A stretch of 58,042 nucleotides of DNA, taken from Eubacteriales bacterium (GTDB lineage: Bacteria; Bacillota; Clostridia; Lachnospirales; Lachnospiraceae). The position numbers were made by a program, and so were the translations under genes. The stretch covers positions 1 to 58,042 of the forward strand of contig JAUNGB010000024.1 of assembly GCA_030524715.1 (NCBI GenBank). Reading direction: 5' to 3'. The notes below the pieces were generated by a model. That model saw nothing but the letters and a program-made list of their open reading frames with translations, searched no databases and was not told where the DNA came from. Shown here one piece after another: positions 50,485-58,042 of this stretch (positions are counted from its first letter, which is position 1; each line of letters opens with the position of its first letter).

Positions 50485-51243
50485 ATGGAACTTACAATAC
50501 AGATGTTTTTGATCGTATGTCCATTGGTATTTCTGGCAAGCTTTGTAGACGCTATCGCAGGCGGCGGGGGATTAATCGCGCTGCCTGCATATTTATTGGC
50601 CGGAGTACCCATGCATAATGCTATTGCCACAAACAAATTGTCTTCCGCCACAGGAACCGTTATCTCCACTGTCAGGCTCTGCCGGAATAAATTCGTAGAC
50701 TGGGGCCTTGCGCTTCCTTGTGTTTCCATGGCGCTGCTCGGATCGTACATAGGGGCAAATCTGGCGCTGCTGGCAAGCGATAAGCTTTTAAAATGGATGC
50801 TGCTCCCGGTGCTTCCTATTGTAGCTTTTTATGTATTAAAAAAGAAAAACCTGGATGAAAACAGCGAAGTGGAGCTCCCAAGGGCGAGACAATGGATCAT
50901 CTGCGGAATATCCTCTCTGGTGGTAGGGTGCTACGACGGCTTTTACGGGCCGGGAACGGGAACCTTTTTGCTCCTTTGTTATACAGGCCTGGCTAAAATG
51001 AATGTGCGCAACGCTTCCGGGAATATGAAGCTTGCCAATCTGTCCTCCAACGGAGCGGCGCTGGCGGTATTTTTGTTCAGCGGAAAAATCCTGGTTCCCC
51101 TTGGCCTTGCCGCGTCTGTTTTTTCCATTGCCGGGCATTATGTAGGTTCCGGCCTGGTCATGAAAAACGGCAGCAGGATCGTAAGGCCGGTGATCCTGGT
51201 GGTTATCACACTATTGTTTATTAAGATCATTTTTGATCTGTGA
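50485..51243 (+). CDS. TauE/SafE family (TSUP) permease
   Basis: Integral membrane permease of the sulfite/organosulfonate exporter family; substrates may include sulfite, sulfoacetate or other organic anions. The 252 aa product has about eight hydrophobic segments. The duplicated family motif appears as FVDAIAGGGGLIALPAYL (about residues 19-36), with NKLSSATGT, and in the second half as DGFYGPGTGTFLLL and NASGNMKLANLSSN. ATG follows GGAGATAG. It begins 21 bp after aspS and probably shares its transcript. Confidence 0.92.
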   Translation: MELTIQMFLIVCPLVFLASFVDAIAGGGGLIALPAYLLAGVPMHNAIATNKLSSATGTVISTVRLCRNKFVDWGLALPCVSMALLGSYIGANLALLASDKLLKWMLLPVLPIVAFYVLKKKNLDENSEVELPRARQWIICGISSLVVGCYDGFYGPGTGTFLLLCYTGLAKMNVRNASGNMKLANLSSNGAALAVFLFSGKILVPLGLAASVFSIAGHYVGSGLVMKNGSRIVRPVILVVITLLFIKIIFDL

Positions 51244-51267
51244 TATATTATTTTTGTTCTATGGTAT

Positions 51268-51336
51268 ATCATTTATGCTATTAAAACTCTTCGTCATTTA
51301 TGATTTATGCTATTAAGACTCTTCGGAAACTGCATT
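51268..51336. repeat. Duplicated 3' end of the lipoprotein gene
   Basis: ATTTATGCTATTAAAACTCTTCG (near 51268-51292) is repeated as ATTTATGCTATTAAGACTCTTCG (near 51301-51325), 32-33 bp apart. The second unit covers the stop codon of the minus-strand lipoprotein gene. Confidence 0.75.
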
Positions 51337-52458
51337 TTCGTCCAGTGATTCTGTGGGAGTGGTGGACAGGGTACCGAAAATGGCATTTCCAAGTTCCTGA
51401 TTATCATCCTCAAGCTTCCAGGCGGCGCCGTTATTGACAAGATGGAAGTCCGCCTGGGCAGTCTTAACCTCCGTATTGGACTCAATAATGGATAAAAGCA
51501 GTTCATGAGCGTGTTCATATCGCTTTTGGGAGCCTTCGATGACTGCTTCCGGGGAGTTCAGGTATGTTTCCAGTTCTTGTTCATAGGCAGAAAGAATGGC
51601 GTCACTGTCAAACGTAGTGATTTCAGCCTTGATATCAGCGGTATAGCCAGTGATATTGACCTCTGTTACTTCGTAATTGAAATTTTGGTGCACTTGTTCT
51701 ACGAGCGCAGAGGCAATAGCGCTCTTTTCAGTATCCGAGGTGTTCAGAATGCTTTCTACGCCAAGGTAATTGCTCATTTCTTCCTCGTTCATTGTCTTCA
51801 GGGTATTCAGATAGACTGCCAGGGTATCCTCTGGCGGGAGGATATCGTTATCGGACAGATAAGTAATAAGACCGCCGACAAGGTCATTTTCCAGGGAGTA
51901 TGTCCTCTTTATTTCCCATAAATCTTTTTCGCTGCCTTTGTTTACTAATTGTATAGTACAGTCATTATCCACGGACTTGTATTTGTTATCCTTTAATAAC
52001 TGATTTAAAAGTACGTAGCGTTTCTCCAGGGAGGAAGCGGTTTCATTTGTATTTTGGGAATTGTTTTTGGCTGCTTCCAGAATTTCTGTGTTCAGCAGGG
52101 ATGCGGCAAAGTCCTTTGCAAGAGTCTGCGCATCGATGGTAGAAAGGCGGACAGAAGCAACGGCCGTTTTGTTCTCTTTATCGACGTCGATGTTCAGGAT
52201 TTTATAGTCGAAATCCTGAAAGAAGAGGGAAAAGACTTCTTTGATATCATCAGAAAGTTTGGTTTCCTCCGTGGCATCGGGAAAGAGTTCCTTGTAGGAG
52301 ATATATTTTTGGATCGTTTCAGAATCCGGATTTTTTAATAAATCCAGTTCACTTGTGATAACCTCTTCCACATCTGTCTTATCCACGTGGGAACAGCCGA
52401 CGCCAAGGATGACGAGGACGGCCAGAAGAAGAGGCAGCAGACATTTCGCGATTTTCAT
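51313..52458 (-). CDS. Predicted lipoprotein, function unknown
   Basis: A 381 aa exported protein with a lipoprotein signal (LLPLLLAVLVILGVGC, lipobox Cys22). The mature part seems to have two similar halves: FFQDFDYKILNIDVDKENKTAVASVRLSTIDA (about 88-120) and VHQNFNYEVTEVNITGYTADIKAEITTFD (about 240-270), each with the pattern F-Y-x5-V/I then an alternating beta strand. This resembles DUF5105/DUF4878-like cystatin or NTF2-type lipoproteins. The far C-terminus is acidic. ATG follows AAGGAAC. It is divergent from the ABC exporter operon and convergent with the TauE gene. It may be a surface sensor or binding protein; no substrate can be proposed. Confidence 0.8.
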   Translation of the reverse strand: MKIAKCLLPLLLAVLVILGVGCSHVDKTDVEEVITSELDLLKNPDSETIQKYISYKELFPDATEETKLSDDIKEVFSLFFQDFDYKILNIDVDKENKTAVASVRLSTIDAQTLAKDFAASLLNTEILEAAKNNSQNTNETASSLEKRYVLLNQLLKDNKYKSVDNDCTIQLVNKGSEKDLWEIKRTYSLENDLVGGLITYLSDNDILPPEDTLAVYLNTLKTMNEEEMSNYLGVESILNTSDTEKSAIASALVEQVHQNFNYEVTEVNITGYTADIKAEITTFDSDAILSAYEQELETYLNSPEAVIEGSQKRYEHAHELLLSIIESNTEVKTAQADFHLVNNGAAWKLEDDNQELGNAIFGTLSTTPTESLDENAVSEES

Positions 52459-52668
52459 ATGGATAGTTCCTTTCCAAATTATTCTTTTCTATTTTACCAG
52501 ATATTGCGGTAAAAGTCAAAAAAGGGTTAAATTTATACGATTTCTATAAAAAATCCATGAAAATTTTGTGAAAAATGAAGTGATTTGCCACAAGACTTTT
52601 CTTTTTCAGGGGAATCTGTTATGATAGGGAAGTAAAACTTGAATGATCGTACTCGATTGGAGGAGACT

Positions 52669-54087
52669 ATGAAGAAACGTATTTTGGCCGTTGGGGGGAT
52701 TTTGATAGCTGTCGCAGCCGCAGGCAGTGTATACTGGTTTTATTTCCGTGGAAGCAGTCCGAATGCGTCCACAGGAGAGACAGTTTATGTATCGACGGTC
52801 AGTTCGCTTACCGGAAACTCTACCGGCATGATGAACCGGTATGCCGGTGTGGTAGAACCCCAGGAAACGGTGGAGGTTACCATAGAAAGCGGCCGTAAGG
52901 TAACAGAGGTTCAGGTGAAGACAGGAGAGGAAGTAAAGCAGGGGCAGCTTCTCTTTGAATATGATCTGAGCAGCATCCAGGAAGATCTCCAGCAGGCGAA
53001 GCTTGATCTGGATCGGTTAAAAAATGAGGCGCTGAGCCTGAGTGAGCAGATAACAACTCTTGAAAAGGAGAAGAAGAAGGCATCCCAGGACAATCAGCTT
53101 TCTTATACAATAGAAATAGAAACAAATAAAATGAATTTAAAGAAAAATGAGTACGATCAAACCAGTAAGGAAGCGGAAATCCAGAAGCTTCAGAATGCTA
53201 CAGGGAATACGGAGGTCCGAAGTACCATAGACGGCGTTATCCAGAAAATTGATACTTCCAAGCTTTCTACTGATGACGGGGACAGCCTGGACGAGAGCTC
53301 GGGAGACAGTATGATGAGCGATTCTGACTCCAGCAGCAATGCTTTTATTACCATCCTGAGTACAGGAGCATACCGTATCAAAGGAAAGATCAATGAGCTG
53401 AATATACAGAATATTGTAGAAGGCTCTCCTGTTATTATCCGTTCCCGTGCAGATGAGGATCAAATCTGGAGAGGGACTATGGGCTCTGTGGATATGGACA
53501 ACGGAAGTACGGAAGACAGCGACAGTATGATGTATTATGGCATGTCCAGCACTGATACGCAGACATCTTCCAGTACTTATCCGTTTTATGTGGAACTGGA
53601 GTCTTCGGAAGGTCTGATGCTCGGACAGCATGTATATATCGAGCCGGATAACGGACAGGAAGACCAGAAGGACGGTTTGTGGCTCAGCGACTTCTTTATT
53701 GTTGACGCAGATTCCACGGATCCGTATGTCTGGGCTGCAGACGATAAGGATAAGCTTGAGAAACGCTACCTGATCCTTGGCAAGTATGATGAAGATCTGG
53801 GAGAATACGAGATTGTCGACGGGCTGACACTGAAGGATGCTATCGCATATCCTGCGGAAAATCTGACAGAGGGGATGGATACATCCACCAGCTCAGCAGT
53901 ACAGATAAATCAGGACGCATCCGACATGGAGAGTTCTTCGGGAGAAGAATCAGGATGGGAGGAAAATACAGAAATAATAGAAGAATCCTCATCGGGGGAA
54001 CTGATCGACGATTTTTCTGATGAGGATCTGGTTCCCATGGAGGAAGCCCCTGACGGCGGAATTGTGGTGGAAGAGGTGACGGAATGA
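52669..54087 (+). CDS. HlyD/MacA-like periplasmic adaptor-type subunit (adaptor 1)
   Basis: Extracytoplasmic subunit of a MacB-type ABC exporter. The 472 aa product has an uncleaved N-terminal membrane helix (ILAVGGILIAVAAAGSVYWFYF), a biotinyl-lipoyl-like half (VEVTIESGRKVTEVQVKTGEEVKQGQLLFEYD, about residues 63-98), a coiled-coil hairpin (about 100-175), the second lipoyl half (EVRSTIDGVIQKID), a beta-barrel region, and an acidic Ser/Glu-rich C-terminal tail (about 405-472). I chose ATG 52669 because TTGGAGGAG lies just upstream; the TTG frame from 52639 includes that site. It overlaps the ATPase gene by 4 bases. Confidence 0.88.
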   Translation: MKKRILAVGGILIAVAAAGSVYWFYFRGSSPNASTGETVYVSTVSSLTGNSTGMMNRYAGVVEPQETVEVTIESGRKVTEVQVKTGEEVKQGQLLFEYDLSSIQEDLQQAKLDLDRLKNEALSLSEQITTLEKEKKKASQDNQLSYTIEIETNKMNLKKNEYDQTSKEAEIQKLQNATGNTEVRSTIDGVIQKIDTSKLSTDDGDSLDESSGDSMMSDSDSSSNAFITILSTGAYRIKGKINELNIQNIVEGSPVIIRSRADEDQIWRGTMGSVDMDNGSTEDSDSMMYYGMSSTDTQTSSSTYPFYVELESSEGLMLGQHVYIEPDNGQEDQKDGLWLSDFFIVDADSTDPYVWAADDKDKLEKRYLILGKYDEDLGEYEIVDGLTLKDAIAYPAENLTEGMDTSTSSAVQINQDASDMESSSGEESGWEENTEIIEESSSGELIDDFSDEDLVPMEEAPDGGIVVEEVTE

Positions 54088-54764
54088 TTTTGGAATTAAA
54101 GGGTATCTATAAAGAATACCAACAGGGAAAGATGAAGGTTCCCGTCCTGAAGGATGTGGATTTTTCCATGGCGGAAGGGGAATATGTGGCGATCATGGGG
54201 CCTTCAGGCTCCGGAAAGACTACGTTAATGAATATTATCGGATGTCTGGATCAGGCTACGGAGGGAAGCTTTATTCTGGATGGGCAGGATGTCCGTTCCT
54301 GCTCCGAGAACGATATGTCGGATATCCGCCTGCACAAAATCGGTTTTGTATTCCAGAGTTTTCATCTGCTGCCAAGGCAGACTGCGCTTCAGAATGTGGA
54401 GATGCCGTTAAATTATGCCAGAGTTCCCAAGAAGGAACGGCGTGCAAAGGCACTCAAAGCCCTTGAGAGGGTCGGGCTTTCGGATAGAGTGGATTTCCGG
54501 CCTAATCAGCTTTCCGGCGGACAAATGCAGCGAGTGGCTATTGCAAGGGCTATTGTAAACAGTCCCAAGCTGCTCCTTGCTGATGAACCCACAGGAGCGC
54601 TGGATTCCAAGTCCGGCGCTCAGGTTATGGAGCTGTTTCAGCGGCTGAATGACGAGGGGGTAACGGTTCTTATGATCACCCATGACGCGGAGATCGCAGC
54701 GCACGCCAAGCGGGTAGTGATGATCCGTGACGGGGAGCTTAAGGAGAAAGAGGTGACGTCATGA
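54084..54764 (+). CDS. MacB-type ABC transporter ATP-binding protein
   Basis: ATPase of the LolD/MacB/SalX group that powers an exporter. The 226 aa product has Walker A GPSGSGKT (about residues 38-45), the Q-loop [20 protein letters not shown], the ABC signature [14 protein letters not shown], Walker [13 protein letters not shown] and the H-loop ITHD. Length is typical. It overlaps adaptor 1 and adaptor 2 by 4 bases each (ATGA), so the whole set is translationally coupled. Relatives export antimicrobial peptides, lipids or macrolides, or act as envelope stress machines. The substrate here is unknown. Confidence 0.96.
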   Translation: MILELKGIYKEYQQGKMKVPVLKDVDFSMAEGEYVAIMGPSGSGKTTLMNIIGCLDQATEGSFILDGQDVRSCSENDMSDIRLHKIGFVFQSFHLLPRQTALQNVEMPLNYARVPKKERRAKALKALERVGLSDRVDFRPNQLSGGQMQRVAIARAIVNSPKLLLADEPTGALDSKSGAQVMELFQRLNDEGVTVLMITHDAEIAAHAKRVVMIRDGELKEKEVTS

Positions 54765-56722
54765 GCCTGGTAAAAAAAATCGTTGCCGGAGTAGTCGTAA
54801 CAGCTTTGATTGCAGGCGCGGCAGCCGGCGGCCTCACTTATATGAAAAAAGCCAACCAGACGGAGGTTTCTGTTATCAGTGTGGGAAGTATTGCCGAGAC
54901 CTATTATTCTCAGGATACCTATCTGGAAGGATATATTACTACCAACGTATCCCAGAATATCACTGTGGATAAGGATATGGTCATAGAAGAGGTCTATGTT
55001 CAGAAGGGAGACACGGTGAGCGAAGGGGACAAGCTGATCTCCTTTGATATGACGCTTGTGGAGATGGAATTGAATATTGCCAAGCTGAAAAAGCAGAAGC
55101 AGGAGCAGGATTTAAATAAAGCGCAGAAACGTCTGTACAGTCTTCAGAACGGAGGACCGGTGGATGAAAGCACGGATGCAAACCCCGGCAATGCGGATAA
55201 TCTCAGCGGTTCCAATATGGATGATGATCTGGCTTCTCTGGATACCTCCGTTCGGGGGAATTACCTGGCGGCAGCGGTCGTACCCCCGATTCTGGCAGTT
55301 TCATTTAATGAAGGCGGGCTTTTTGACGATGGAAGTTCTTTAAACGACGGAAGCTCTTCAGGCAACGGAAACTCTTCAGACGACGGAAATCAGGAGCCGG
55401 GCAGCGGCCAGGACGATTCGTCACAGTCCTCCGGTGGGGATGCTTTCCAGTCCGGCGGAGATATTTTTGATTCCGGTGAAGACGACGCGCCACGACCGTC
55501 CCCTACGCCGACGCCTGCGTTGGATGATGATACCGATTATTTTGACCCGTATACCACGGAGGGCGTTCCGGGGATCAGCGACGGGGAAGCGACATTTTAT
55601 GAAAAACTGGATGAAAATTCAGAACCCTTTACCGGAAGCGGAACAGAAGAAGATCCTTTTGTTTTTCTGTGCAGCCAGGCAACCGGCAAGGTAACCGTGA
55701 CGGGTTCCTTCTTTAATAAGATGGCAGGCTACAGCGCGGACGGAACCCGAATCGAGCATGAAGGCGGCTATTGGTTCCAGCTTGAATTTCATCAGAATGA
55801 TAAAGTGGCGGATTTTGAAAACCGTAAGGAATCCTGTATCGGTTATTACCTGATTGATGGAAGTATGCTGGAAAAGCCGGCGGACATGCATGTGGAGATG
55901 GAATTTACCGTAGAAGGAGCTTCCCAGTACGAAGATGAGCTTCCGCCGGACGATGGATATAATGGAGGCGATGGAGGCTCTTCATCTTCTACTCTGACAC
56001 GTGCTGAGGCTATTAAGATCCAGCAGAACAGAATCGCAAGCCTTAAGCTTGATATTCAGGAAAGCGATATCGACATTGCAAAACTGGAGAAAAAAGTAAA
56101 GCGGCAGATGGTTTACAGCAGGCTTGACGGAATTGTGGCGAATGTGGGCGATCCGCTGACCGGGACTTCCGACGGAAGCTCCTTTATCAGTATCAAGAGC
56201 AAGGAGGGCTTCTTTGTAAAAGGCGCGGTCAGCGAATTGATGCTGGACCAGATGCAGGAGGGGACCCTTCTGAATTGTATGAGCTATGACAGCGGCTCCT
56301 TTGAAGCGGAGGTTGTGGATGTTTCGGATTATCCTGTATCCTCCAACAGCTACTTCAGCGACAGTAATCCTAATGTTTCGTATTATACATACAGTGCAGT
56401 GATCAAGGACAAGTCTGTTGAAGTATCGGATCAGGAGTGGCTTACTGTAACTTTGAAAAACAATGAGGCGCCCGACGGAAGTCTTGTGCTGTCCAAAGCC
56501 TTTGTACGGACGGAAGATGGCGTAAGCTATGTTTATAAGGATGATAACGGAACGCTGAAGAAGCAGATCGTTACATCGGGAGGAGCCGTAAACAGCGGTT
56601 ACAGCGTGCTGATCAAAGGCGGTATTACCCGGGATGACAAGATTGCGTTTCCATATGCTAAGGAAGCGGTGGACGGCGCGAAAACAAAAGAAAGTACTTT
56701 GGAAGAATTTTACGGATATTAA
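54761..56722 (+). CDS. Large HlyD-like adaptor with inserted domain (adaptor 2)
   Basis: Second, different adaptor of the same ABC exporter. The 653 aa product has an N-terminal helix (IVAGVVVTALIAGAAAGGL), a lipoyl half (TVDKDMVIEEVYVQKGDTVSEGDKLISFD, about residues 66-95), one short arm of a coiled coil (about 97-125), then a large insertion (about 130-410): a Ser/Asp/Gly-rich spacer (180-250) and a globular part with GTEEDPFVFLCSQATGKVTVTG and GGYWFQLEFHQND. The second coiled-coil arm (about 418-450), lipoyl half (YSRLDGIVANVGDPL) and barrel follow. So a domain of about 280 residues sits at the tip of the adaptor hairpin. It overlaps the ATPase gene by 4 bases. Confidence 0.85.
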   Translation: MSLVKKIVAGVVVTALIAGAAAGGLTYMKKANQTEVSVISVGSIAETYYSQDTYLEGYITTNVSQNITVDKDMVIEEVYVQKGDTVSEGDKLISFDMTLVEMELNIAKLKKQKQEQDLNKAQKRLYSLQNGGPVDESTDANPGNADNLSGSNMDDDLASLDTSVRGNYLAAAVVPPILAVSFNEGGLFDDGSSLNDGSSSGNGNSSDDGNQEPGSGQDDSSQSSGGDAFQSGGDIFDSGEDDAPRPSPTPTPALDDDTDYFDPYTTEGVPGISDGEATFYEKLDENSEPFTGSGTEEDPFVFLCSQATGKVTVTGSFFNKMAGYSADGTRIEHEGGYWFQLEFHQNDKVADFENRKESCIGYYLIDGSMLEKPADMHVEMEFTVEGASQYEDELPPDDGYNGGDGGSSSSTLTRAEAIKIQQNRIASLKLDIQESDIDIAKLEKKVKRQMVYSRLDGIVANVGDPLTGTSDGSSFISIKSKEGFFVKGAVSELMLDQMQEGTLLNCMSYDSGSFEAEVVDVSDYPVSSNSYFSDSNPNVSYYTYSAVIKDKSVEVSDQEWLTVTLKNNEAPDGSLVLSKAFVRTEDGVSYVYKDDNGTLKKQIVTSGGAVNSGYSVLIKGGITRDDKIAFPYAKEAVDGAKTKESTLEEFYGY

Positions 56723-56734
56723 AGGGGGGATTTC

Positions 56735-57994
56735 ATGTTTGAGAATATCAGAATATCTTTTCAGGGAATTTGGTCCCACAAAATGAGGTCCTTCCTGACA
56801 ATGCTGGGTATTATTATCGGTATTGCGTCCATTATCGCTATCGTATCGACGATCAAAGGAACCAGCGAGCAGATCAAGGAGGACCTGATCGGCTCAGGGA
56901 ACAATACGGTGTCCGTTACCCTTTACGACGGGGACAGTACCTATGATACGGAATACGGAAGTTCCAGTTCCAATCCGCCGTTGTATACAAAAACACAGAA
57001 GGAAGAAGTCATGGATCTTGATCACGTAGAAAATGTAACCTTTTTCTACAGCCGGTCCTATACCAACAGTGTATATTACCAGAACACAAGCTTTCAGGGA
57101 GGCAAGGTGTACGGAATCGACGAAAATTATCTGGATACCTGCGGATACAGTATCCAGTCCGGTCGAGGTTTTACTCAGGAGGACCATGATGAATTCCGCA
57201 AGGTGGCTCTGGTAGACACCAATGCTGCAGAAAGTCTTTTCTCCGGAGAAAATCCGGTGGGAAAGACGATTGAGATCAGCCAGGAGCCGTTTACCGTGGT
57301 GGGTGTCATTAAGCAGGACGATGATTTCCTTCCGAATATCGAGAGCATCGACCAGTTTTATGATTATTACCAGATGGTCATCGGAAGTATTATGATCCCA
57401 GGCAAATGCTGGCCTATCGCTTTTAAATTTGACGAACCGGAGAATGTTGTGGTAAAAGCGGACAGTACCGATAACATGAGTACGGCAGGAAATGCGGTTG
57501 CAAAATATCTCAATGAAGGAATTGATAATTCCAGCGGTTCCACCAAGTTTGAGTACCGTGCCGATGATGTTATGAAGCGTGTAAAAGACCTCCAGAATCT
57601 CAGTAAGAGCACCAACCAGCAGCTGCTCTGGATCGCCAGTATTTCGCTGCTGGTCGGAGGCATCGGTGTTATGAATATCATGTTGGTGTCCGTTACAGAG
57701 CGTACCAGTGAGATTGGCCTGAAAAAAGCTATCGGAGCCAGAAAGAAAACCATACTGATACAGTTTTTAACAGAGGCTTCTGTTTTGACCAGTATCGGCG
57801 GGGTGATCGGGGTTGTATTGGGAATCGCGCTGTCCAAAGTAGTTGCCCGGGTATCCGGGTCGCCGACAGCTATCAGTATTCCGGCAATTATAGGTTCCGT
57901 AGTGTTTTCTATGATGATTGGATTGATTTTTGGGCTGCTGCCTTCTGTAAAAGCAGCAAACCTGAATCCTATAGATGCACTTAGAAGCGAATGA
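56735..57994 (+). CDS. MacB-type ABC transporter permease
   Basis: Membrane subunit of the exporter. The 419 aa product has the MacB-PCD pattern: one N-terminal helix (MRSFLTMLGIIIGIASIIAIVSTI, about residues 21-44), a large extracytoplasmic domain (about 45-290), and three C-terminal helices in the FtsX-like domain (LLWIASISLLVGGIGVMNIMLVSVTERTSEIGLKKAIGA, then two more). The end ALRSE fits the family's final motif. ATG follows AAAGGGGGG. It is 12 bp downstream of adaptor 2 and completes the four-gene operon seen in this window. Confidence 0.95.
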   Translation: MFENIRISFQGIWSHKMRSFLTMLGIIIGIASIIAIVSTIKGTSEQIKEDLIGSGNNTVSVTLYDGDSTYDTEYGSSSSNPPLYTKTQKEEVMDLDHVENVTFFYSRSYTNSVYYQNTSFQGGKVYGIDENYLDTCGYSIQSGRGFTQEDHDEFRKVALVDTNAAESLFSGENPVGKTIEISQEPFTVVGVIKQDDDFLPNIESIDQFYDYYQMVIGSIMIPGKCWPIAFKFDEPENVVVKADSTDNMSTAGNAVAKYLNEGIDNSSGSTKFEYRADDVMKRVKDLQNLSKSTNQQLLWIASISLLVGGIGVMNIMLVSVTERTSEIGLKKAIGARKKTILIQFLTEASVLTSIGGVIGVVLGIALSKVVARVSGSPTAISIPAIIGSVVFSMMIGLIFGLLPSVKAANLNPIDALRSE

Positions 57995-58042
57995 TCCGGA
58001 AGTAAATGATTTGGAAGTGAATAATCTAAAAGTGAATGATCC
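57984..58042 (+). repeat. Four-unit 15 bp tandem repeat at the end of the permease gene
   Basis: Units at 57984, 57999, 58014 and 58029 (GAAGTGAATGATCCG type) begin inside the last codons of the permease gene and run to the window edge. The array may continue beyond it. Confidence 0.85.

Noticed and set aside
1-58042. tRNA or rRNA genes
   Set aside because: No cloverleaf-like CCA-ended segment or rRNA-like stretch was recognised by eye; a dedicated scan would be needed to exclude an isolated tRNA.

Overview
The window looks like chromosomal DNA of a gut-type Lachnospiraceae (Bacillota, Clostridia). Reasons: moderate GC, strong AGGAGG-type ribosome binding sites with several GTG and TTG starts, a SCIFF ribosomal-type Cys-rich peptide with its radical SAM maturase, a fused SecDF, HemZ, an Fe-S L-serine dehydratase split into two subunits, DUF5688 and DUF3784 proteins, and a clostridial-type MutY. 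No rRNA, tRNA, CRISPR array, transposase or phage gene was seen. The species cannot be named from the sequence alone.

Layout. 0.1-4.5 kb: a PHP-family phosphatase (minus strand), then the glycolytic genes gap, pgk and tpiA. 4.5-13 kb: an accessory block that separates these from gpmI. It holds a heptad-repeat coiled-coil protein, an orphan protein, sdaAB-sdaAA (minus strand), a decayed DUF4231/SLATT-like remnant, and a two-gene cassette (TPR-DUF2971 protein plus a PIG-L deacetylase/GT5-like glycosyltransferase fusion) that I consider the best candidate for an undescribed system. 13-20.5 kb: hom, gpmI, a MATE transporter, an L,D-transpeptidase and a DUF3784 membrane protein. 20.7-31.5 kb: HAD phosphatase, sfsA-mutY-GT2 operon, PAP2 phosphatase, topB, a CxxCxxCC protein, a DUF5688 protein, a SPOR amidase and a YdcF-like protein. 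31.5-35.1 kb: a CNNM/HlyC-type membrane protein, a cell-wall-anchored surface protein and a TIGR04086-type membrane protein.

35.1-50.5 kb is a housekeeping block: scfA (46 aa SCIFF peptide)-scfB, secDF, recJ, apt, rel, a metallo-hydrolase, hemZ, an HD-domain protein, hisS and aspS. In it apt is interrupted by an in-frame TAA, and the family-typical C-terminus remains readable after the stop. 50.5-58 kb: a TauE-type permease, a lipoprotein, and a four-gene MacB-like ABC export operon with two different adaptor proteins.

Intergenic spaces carry at least three families of small palindromic repeats (several copies each, up to about 110 bp) and several short tandem repeats just downstream of stop codons. 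Clear promoters (TTGACA-like/TATAAT-like with 16-17 bp spacers) and intrinsic terminators delimit most transcription units.
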